Assembly (NCBI GenBank): GCA_022360415.1
Contig: JAKSDB010000409.1
Location: 1-10,826 of the forward strand
Direction: 5' to 3'
DNA length: 10,826 bases
DNA from: Chlorobiales bacterium
Lineage (GTDB): Bacteria; Bacteroidota; Chlorobiia; Chlorobiales; Chlorobiaceae
The first letter of the stretch is position 1; every line of letters starts with the position of its first letter. The translations under genes were made by a program, and so were the position numbers. Shown here piece after piece: positions 1 through 5,279 of the stretch. The notes under the pieces are model-generated. The model did not search any database and had not been told where the DNA came from. It was given only the letters and a program-made list of their open reading frames with translations.

Positions 1-50
1 GGTTCTTTCATGAGGAATCGATCGTCAGGTTTAATAATGGCGCAATTTCT

Positions 51-1751
51 CTATGGAGTTACGGAAGGGAAGATAAGGTTGACTTGTTCAGTTTCCCAAC
101 CCTTTCGTACTGTTACGGTGTCGCTCTTGACCGTAAAGATGTCTGCGGGCTCGAATGGATAAATGTTTCCGGGGTACCATGTCAGCTCCCTGTCCTGCCG
201 CGCTTCCGATCGGGATATGAACGCCCTGAGAGTGTACTTTCCGGGGGCAAGCTCGTTGATCGAAAAATCGACCGGGTCGTTTTGGCCTCTCTGAACGACC
301 GTTCTGCGGGGAAGCCTGTTTTTCGTATCGAGCGCTTCGACGACAACCGTTCCGCTTCCTCCCGATACAGTTCCGGTAATGGTGCCGAAATCTCCGGAAT
401 CCGCAACGGTGAATCCGGACGACGCGAGCGAGTCGGAAGCCCGTTCCCCGTTGAGACCGGTGAGGGTTGCCATCTTTATATCGACACGATACGCGGCCCC
501 GTTGCTGAAAGCAGGGTTTGCCAGCAAGGTGTAGCGTCTGTCGTCAACGGGACTGATGGTGAATGCGACGGGAGAGGCGGTTTCCCCGGTGACACGGTAC
601 ATTTTTACCGCTTGCCTGAGCGACTCATGTTCAACCGGTATATTGAACGAAATATCAACCGTTCTTCCCCGTTCAGGATAGGGGAGGGCAAGGAACGCTT
701 TTTTTTCACCGTCTTTCGGCAGCAGCCCGGTCAGTGCAATTGTTTCTCTCAGCTTTTTATCGGTTCCTCTGCACAGGACCGTAGCGGTGCTGCCATCATA
801 CGTAATCCTGTATATTGCATCCTTGTCGAGGGTGCCGGTAACTACCCTGAATGTAAGGGCTTTCCGGGTGTTTTTCACGCTGTAGAACCCTCTGACAGGA
901 ATTGGCCTGTTGTTTACCGTATCGATAACCGCAAGCGATGCAGGATCGAATTCATCGACTCTGATGTCGCGATTGAAGCTGATTTCAAGAAGATTGTTTG
1001 CCGGTGCGGAACAGTAGGCCGGTTCTGGTGAAAACCGGGGCTCGGCAAGCCTGAAAAGGTTATCCAGCGTTCCGGTTCTTACCAGTTCCCTGTAGCCGGC
1101 CCCGAACGGTTCGCTTTCAGGGTTCAATCTCTGGTCGCCATTCCGGTCCTGCATGGCAAACACCCGGTAGCTGCCTTCCGCAAGATATTCAAGCGTGAAT
1201 TTCCCGTTCCTTCCGGTCAGAACCCTGTAGTCGGGTTCGCGATCGAGAGGATTGAACGAGAGAGAGTCGCTGTCTGAAAGCGCAAAGGCCAGAACAAGAG
1301 CGCGCTGCAGCGGTCGGCCGTCGCTCGAGAAAACCTGTCCTCCGATGATTCCTTTGTTTATTCTGTCCCCGGTTGAAAAAGCGTAGGTATAGCTCTGTTC
1401 AAGCTCGTTGCCACGGCTGCTTCTCAACGAAGTGTTCAGAGTGACCGTATAGGTTTTGTCTTTTCCAAGCGGCTTTGTGAACAGTATTTCCGCTTCAGTG
1501 CCCCCTCCTTTAAGGACATAGCCGGTGATCGGGGGTGAAAAAGCAAGGGCCGGGCTCAGGGAGCGCAACGGGACGTAGCGATTGAAAGTGAAAACGATTT
1601 TCCCGGGAGACGTATTGACGGAAGAGGGAGGAGGGCTTACGGAAAGTATTTCCAGAGGGGCGGTGTCTTTCGGTCCCCCTGTCGGCGGACGGTCAACTGC
1701 ACATGCCGTGAGGAAAAGGCAAAAGGCGAAAAGGAGAGGAAGCGGTTTCAT
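51..1751 (-). CDS. Ig-like-domain lipoprotein (GGPKD-type, Big_5 fold)
   Basis: Predicted secreted lipoprotein of 566 residues. The N-terminus has a Lys, a hydrophobic stretch and a lipobox LTAC with the lipidated cysteine at residue 17, so it is probably anchored in the periplasm or outer membrane. Right after the cysteine comes PTGGPKD (23-29), a segment I recognise from Ig-like lipoproteins of Bacteroidota and Chlorobi. Residues about 33-129 look like a bacterial Ig-like (Big_5/SbsA-type) domain ending in YAFSTGD. Residues about 135-215 resemble a carboxypeptidase-regulatory-like beta sandwich, with an acidic DRNGDQRLNPE loop (202-212) that could bind calcium. A second such beta domain lies near the C-terminus (about residues 455-540). 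No catalytic motif is visible, so a structural or binding role is inferred and the true function is unknown. The gene is transcribed away from glgA. I see no clear Shine-Dalgarno sequence. The start is fixed by the signal peptide. Confidence 0.85.
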   Translation of the reverse strand: MKPLPLLFAFCLFLTACAVDRPPTGGPKDTAPLEILSVSPPPSSVNTSPGKIVFTFNRYVPLRSLSPALAFSPPITGYVLKGGGTEAEILFTKPLGKDKTYTVTLNTSLRSSRGNELEQSYTYAFSTGDRINKGIIGGQVFSSDGRPLQRALVLAFALSDSDSLSFNPLDREPDYRVLTGRNGKFTLEYLAEGSYRVFAMQDRNGDQRLNPESEPFGAGYRELVRTGTLDNLFRLAEPRFSPEPAYCSAPANNLLEISFNRDIRVDEFDPASLAVIDTVNNRPIPVRGFYSVKNTRKALTFRVVTGTLDKDAIYRITYDGSTATVLCRGTDKKLRETIALTGLLPKDGEKKAFLALPYPERGRTVDISFNIPVEHESLRQAVKMYRVTGETASPVAFTISPVDDRRYTLLANPAFSNGAAYRVDIKMATLTGLNGERASDSLASSGFTVADSGDFGTITGTVSGGSGTVVVEALDTKNRLPRRTVVQRGQNDPVDFSINELAPGKYTLRAFISRSEARQDRELTWYPGNIYPFEPADIFTVKSDTVTVRKGWETEQVNLIFPSVTP

Positions 1752-1770
1752 GCAAAGACAGGCTGAGGGC

Positions 1771-1799
1771 CTGACCCGGATTGTAAATCAGCGTATAAA
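1771..1799 (+). promoter_or_regulatory. Candidate sigma70-type promoter for glgA
   Basis: CTGACC (1771-1776; 4 of 6 matches to TTGACA) is followed after 17 nt by TATAAA (1794-1799). Transcription would start around 1806 with a leader of about 65 nt to the glgA ATG. A weaker alternative is TTGAGA (1838-1843) with TACGAT (1862-1867), which would make the message nearly leaderless. The leader contains a direct repeat CTATGAA at 1816-1822 and 1826-1832, 10 nt apart, which could be a regulator site or chance in AT-rich DNA. Confidence 0.3.
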
Positions 1800-1806
1800 T
1801 TCGTAA

Positions 1807-1834
1807 ATTATAAAGCTATGAAGTTCTATGAAAA
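1807..1834 (-). promoter_or_regulatory. Candidate sigma70-type promoter for the lipoprotein gene
   Basis: On the minus strand a perfect TATAAT (1812 down to 1807) lies 16 nt downstream of TTTTCA (1834 down to 1829; 4 of 6 matches to TTGACA). Transcription would start near 1800, giving a leader of about 50 nt before the ATG at 1751. This is a match by eye in an AT-rich gap, so it is only moderately supported. Confidence 0.35.
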
Positions 1835-1871
1835 TTTTTGAGAAAAAAATAACAGATTGTTTACGATATAG

Positions 1872-3350
1872 ATGACCAGAAGCACTTGCAAGGTTCTTTA
1901 CGTGTCTGGTGAAATTTCTCCATTTGTAAGGGTCAGCTCTCTCGCCGATTTCATGGCATCCTTTCCTCAGGCTATGGAAGATGAAGGCTGTGAAGCACGC
2001 ATAATGATGCCTAAATACGGTGTGATCAATGATCGCAAATTTCGACTTCATGATGTCTTGCGGCTTTCAGATATCAAGGTGCCGATGAAAGACAAGGCCG
2101 ATCTGCTTCACGTAAAGGTTACGGCTCTTCCATCAAGCAAAATACAGACATACTTCCTTTATAACGAAAAATATTTCAAGCGTAACGGTCTTTTTAAAGA
2201 CATGGTCCAGGGAGATGACTTCAAGGGTAGCGCTGAAAGGGTGATTTTTTTCAATCTCGGTATTCTTGAAACGCTCCAGAGGCTTGGCTGGAAGCCTGAT
2301 ATCATTCATTTTCACGACTGGTACGCAAGTCTTGTACCCCTTTTGCTCAAAACAGTTTACGCCGATAACGAATTTTTCAGCGGCATAAGAACGGTGTTGA
2401 CTGTTCATAACGCACACAGCCAGGGTGTTTTTCCACTGAAACCGTTCGAAAAACTGCTGCCGGAAATCATGGTCGAGGGATTGCATGCCGGGGATGACGA
2501 TACGGTGAACATGCTGTTTACCGGACTCGAGCATGCGGACAGTATTACAACCACATCCGGGAGGTATGCCGATCTTATCAGCAACGATACCGAGGCCGCC
2601 TGCGGTGTTGATAAAATTCTCGCTTCACGGGGCGGTCACCTGGATAGCATAGCCAACGGGCTCGATAACAAGCAGTGGAATCCTTCCTCGGACAAACTTA
2701 TCAAGAAGAAATTTGATGCCGACCGGCTTGATGAGAAGCTTGAAAACAAGAAATACCTGCTCGAGGAATTGAAACTGTCTTTTGACAGTGACGCCCCCCT
2801 TGTCGGCATTGTGGCGAATTTTGACCGGTTTCAGGGAATCGGGCTTGTGCAGGACTCTCTCGACAAACTGATGCAGCTCGATATCCGGGTTGTTATTTTC
2901 GGATCGGGAAACAAGGACATACAGAAAAAACTTCAGGAACTTGCCTTGAAGCACGAGGGGAAGCTTGGGCTTATCTTTGAGTTCTCTGACGCATTGTATC
3001 ACCAGGTAATGGCTTCCGCCGATATGCTACTCATGCCGGGGAAGTTTGAATCCTGCGGAATGATGCAGTTTTTCGCGATGCGTTACGGAACAGTGCCGGT
3101 TATCTATGCCGGCAGCGGCAGTGCGGAAACAATCGAAGAAATCGACTCGGAAAACGACGGTTCCGGTTTTGCTTTCCACAATTACAGCCCTGAAGCACTT
3201 GCAAAAAAGATTGAAGAGGCACTTTCGGTTTATAGGGACAAGGATCGCTGGGTGAAGCTTGTGACGGATAACATGGAAAGGGAGATGGCCTGGAAGGAGT
3301 CGGCTGAGATGTATAACCACATCTACCTCGGCTTGCTTGAACGTGCGTGA
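1872..3350 (+). CDS. glgA: Glycogen/starch synthase (GT5), divergent active site
   Basis: Glycosyltransferase of the GlgA (GT5, GT-B fold) family, 492 residues, which is normal length. The family adds glucose from ADP-glucose to alpha-1,4-glucan in the cytoplasm. Visible family signatures are KVLYVSGEISPF (7-18), HFHDW with D149, TVHN with H179, NGLDNKQWNPSSD (262-274) and FESCGMMQ with E393, the equivalent of catalytic E377 of E. coli GlgA. Three ligand-contacting positions differ from E. coli: the KTGGL loop is RVSSL (20-24), R300 becomes N316 and K305 becomes Q321, in ungapped local alignments. This matches my memory of the divergent Chlorobi/Bacteroidota GlgA branch. The donor sugar is therefore uncertain. 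The gene lacks an obvious Shine-Dalgarno sequence. The ATG is chosen because the conserved N-terminal strand begins six residues later. It is followed 4 nt later by the HAD phosphatase gene, suggesting co-transcription. Confidence 0.9.
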   Translation: MTRSTCKVLYVSGEISPFVRVSSLADFMASFPQAMEDEGCEARIMMPKYGVINDRKFRLHDVLRLSDIKVPMKDKADLLHVKVTALPSSKIQTYFLYNEKYFKRNGLFKDMVQGDDFKGSAERVIFFNLGILETLQRLGWKPDIIHFHDWYASLVPLLLKTVYADNEFFSGIRTVLTVHNAHSQGVFPLKPFEKLLPEIMVEGLHAGDDDTVNMLFTGLEHADSITTTSGRYADLISNDTEAACGVDKILASRGGHLDSIANGLDNKQWNPSSDKLIKKKFDADRLDEKLENKKYLLEELKLSFDSDAPLVGIVANFDRFQGIGLVQDSLDKLMQLDIRVVIFGSGNKDIQKKLQELALKHEGKLGLIFEFSDALYHQVMASADMLLMPGKFESCGMMQFFAMRYGTVPVIYAGSGSAETIEEIDSENDGSGFAFHNYSPEALAKKIEEALSVYRDKDRWVKLVTDNMEREMAWKESAEMYNHIYLGLLERA

Positions 3351-3354
3351 GGGT

Positions 3355-3948
3355 ATGGGTAGAAAGCTGAAAGTATTGTTTCTTGACCGGGATGGCACGA
3401 TCAACCGCGATATAGGTACCTACGTCACTACAAGAGAACAATTTGAACTGATAGACGGCGCGGATAGGGCAATTGCCCTTGCCCGGCAGGCAGGTTATCA
3501 AATCGTCATTATCACCAACCAGGCAGGTATCGCCAAGGGTATTGTTACTCCTGAACAGGTCGAAGATATTCATCTTTATCTGAACGAACTGCTTGCACAA
3601 AGCGGAGGTTCTTTTGACCATAGCTATTACTGTCCCACCCATCCGGACTACCCTCATCCCGAGTATGACCGTTTTGCCTGGTGCAGAAAGCCTGAAACCG
3701 GTATGGTTGACCGGGCGGTTGCCGATTATTGTGCTGCCGGATTTGAGGTGGACAAATCCTGTTCTTTTTTTATAGGAGACAAAACGGTCGATGTTGAATG
3801 CGGGCTGCGTGCGGGCCTTCGTCCTATTCTGGTAAGGACCGGCCACGGTGAGGAGGAGCTTTGCCGTGAAAAAGGGATTGTACCTGAATTTGTGGCCGAT
3901 AATCTCTTGCATGCGATAACGGAGTATGTACTCTTGAATACCTGTTGA
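3355..3948 (+). CDS. HAD-IIIA phosphatase, GmhB/HisB-N-like
   Basis: Haloacid-dehalogenase phosphatase of 197 residues, the usual size for D-glycero-D-manno-heptose-1,7-bisphosphate 7-phosphatase (GmhB) and the histidinol-phosphatase domain of HisB. Motif I is FLDRDGTIN with the nucleophile D11 and acid D13, motif II is TNQ (54-56), motif III is CRKPETGM with K112, and motif IV is GDKTVD (141-146). The zinc loop between motifs II and III is incomplete: it keeps Cys93, has His96 one place off the usual position, has Ala108 for the third ligand and keeps Cys110. The substrate cannot be fixed from sequence. A heptose or other sugar bisphosphate is the family expectation. I chose the ATG at 3355 because it sits four residues before the motif I strand. 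A TTG at 3337 would overlap glgA and add six residues. The gene probably shares the glgA transcript. Confidence 0.85.
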   Translation: MGRKLKVLFLDRDGTINRDIGTYVTTREQFELIDGADRAIALARQAGYQIVIITNQAGIAKGIVTPEQVEDIHLYLNELLAQSGGSFDHSYYCPTHPDYPHPEYDRFAWCRKPETGMVDRAVADYCAAGFEVDKSCSFFIGDKTVDVECGLRAGLRPILVRTGHGEEELCREKGIVPEFVADNLLHAITEYVLLNTC

Positions 3949-4029
3949 ACTGTCTTCGGGCGTATCGCTTTTTTGTTGTAAAGCGGATCAATGCTGATGG
4001 TGACGATAGCTGATCGGAAAGATGATAGT

Positions 4030-5223
4030 ATGACAAGGCTGCATTGCTATGTACACATTCCTTTTTGCCGGGAACGATGCAACTACTGCGATTTCTTTCT
4101 TGTAACCAGACAGGAGCTTCAGAAAGGTTTTTTTGCCGCGCTCGCCAGGGAAACTTCACAGAAGCTGGCGGCTTTTGACGGAAGCACCATCCATTCCATT
4201 CATTTCGGTGGCGGAACCCCGTCTCTTGTTCCTGTCTCTTGTCTTGAGGAGTGGCTTGAAACGCTTTCGCGGCACGTTTCTCTCAGCGGCGATGCCGAAA
4301 TAACCATCGAGGCCAATCCGGAAGATCTTGCCGCTGAGAAAATCCGTGACCTTACTGCTCTGGGCGTGAACCGTCTCAGCATCGGCGTTCAGTCTTTTCT
4401 GCCCGAAAAGCTTCGTGCGCTGGGCCGGCTGCACACCGCTGAGGAAGCTTTGCGTGTTGCAGATGCAGCAATGGAGGCGTTTGGTAATGTCAGCGTGGAC
4501 CTTATCTGCGGCGTGGAAGGGGAGACATTCGAAGCATGGGAGCGTGATGTACATACCGTTCTGTCCACCGGCGTACCGCATGTTTCCGTCTACATGCTTG
4601 CCCTGGAAAAAAATACCAGGCTTGAAAATCTTGTAAGGAGGGGCATCGTGGCACTTCCGGACGAGAACGAGCAAGCCGCGATGTACGTGAGGGCATGTGA
4701 GATGCTTGAGAGCGAGGGGTTCGAGCATTATGAAGTTTCGAATTTTTCAAAACCCGGATTCTTTTCCCGTTATAATATGGGATGCTGGTGCAGGGAATCG
4801 TATCTTGGTTTCGGGCCCTCCGCGCACAGTTTTCTTGTTTCCGGAGGCAGGGAGACGAGAAGCGCGAATGTGAACAGCTTGATCCGCTATATCGCTTCAC
4901 CGGACGAAGCTCAGAATTGCAATGAGGTACTTTCCCGCGCGGAGCAGATCAGTGAAAAGATTTTTCTTTCCCTGCGGCTTTCTTCAGGACTGAACCTCGC
5001 TGATTTGCTGCAATACCATGAAGGTAACAGCAGGGTTCGGGGTATCCTGGATCGGCTCGAAAAGCAGGGTTTGATCGAAAGAAAGGGTGATGTTATAAAG
5101 GTGTCGCGCAGAGGTTTTCTGTTTGCCGATAAAGTAGCGGAAGAGTTGATCCCGGTCAGGAAAAAATGCGCTTCAGAGGAGGCTTTTCCATTGCGGGTTC
5201 CGACGACGAATTCCGAAAAATAG
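4030..5223 (+). CDS. hemW: Radical SAM heme chaperone HemW (HemN-like)
   Basis: Radical SAM protein of 397 residues, long annotated as oxygen-independent coproporphyrinogen III oxidase. The cluster motif is CRERCNYCDF with Cys13, Cys17 and Cys20. It lacks the extra cysteine found after this motif in true HemN, which points to the HemW heme-chaperone branch that delivers heme to respiratory proteins. Other signatures are HFGGGTPS (58-65, SAM-binding glycine motif), EANPED (94-99), GVQSF (119-123), HYEVSNF (233-239), YLGFGPSAHS (258-267) and a C-terminal HemN-type domain. The family's HNxxYW motif reads YNMGCW (248-253). An ATG at 3991 would add 13 residues. I prefer 4030 because HemW proteins start just before the YVHIPFC strand and a GGAAAG sequence lies at 4016-4021. 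Gaps to both neighbours are wider than elsewhere in the run. Confidence 0.88.
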   Translation: MTRLHCYVHIPFCRERCNYCDFFLVTRQELQKGFFAALARETSQKLAAFDGSTIHSIHFGGGTPSLVPVSCLEEWLETLSRHVSLSGDAEITIEANPEDLAAEKIRDLTALGVNRLSIGVQSFLPEKLRALGRLHTAEEALRVADAAMEAFGNVSVDLICGVEGETFEAWERDVHTVLSTGVPHVSVYMLALEKNTRLENLVRRGIVALPDENEQAAMYVRACEMLESEGFEHYEVSNFSKPGFFSRYNMGCWCRESYLGFGPSAHSFLVSGGRETRSANVNSLIRYIASPDEAQNCNEVLSRAEQISEKIFLSLRLSSGLNLADLLQYHEGNSRVRGILDRLEKQGLIERKGDVIKVSRRGFLFADKVAEELIPVRKKCASEEAFPLRVPTTNSEK

Positions 5224-5235
5224 TTGAAAATAACG

Positions 5236-5277
5236 CTTGTTAACTGTCTCTTGTTATTCGTTACTTGTCACTTTTGA
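5236..5277. repeat. Three tandem imperfect 14-nt repeats
   Basis: CTTGTTA, CTTGTTA and CTTGTCA begin at 5236, 5250 and 5264, exactly 14 nt apart, giving three back-to-back 14-nt units with about 9 of 14 identities between neighbours. They fill most of the 56-nt gap between hemW and the DUF2723 gene and end just before the preferred start at 5280. They may be a regulatory binding array, a degenerate copy of a dispersed genomic repeat, or chance. Confidence 0.5.
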
Positions 5278-5279
5278 AT

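Noticed and set aside
1..50. Possible first codons of another minus-strand gene (ATG at 11-9 reading M-K-E), in the same frame as the lipoprotein stop.
   Set aside because: Only three codons are visible, with no Shine-Dalgarno sequence and no family to compare, so it cannot be told from chance.
84..1031. A 315-codon open frame on the plus strand inside the lipoprotein gene.
   Set aside because: It lies wholly antisense to a well-supported lipoprotein, has no recognisable domain or start signal, and looks like a by-product of the opposite strand's codon bias.
3100..3912. A 270-codon minus-strand open frame spanning the glgA-HAD junction.
   Set aside because: Both genes beneath it have complete catalytic motifs in the plus direction. 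The antisense translation is low in complexity and matches nothing I know.
3966..3985. Inverted repeat CGCTTT / AAAGCG with an 8-nt loop after the HAD phosphatase gene, considered as a terminator.
   Set aside because: The stem is only 6 bp and AT-rich, and the T run is in the loop side rather than after the stem, so it does not fit an intrinsic terminator.
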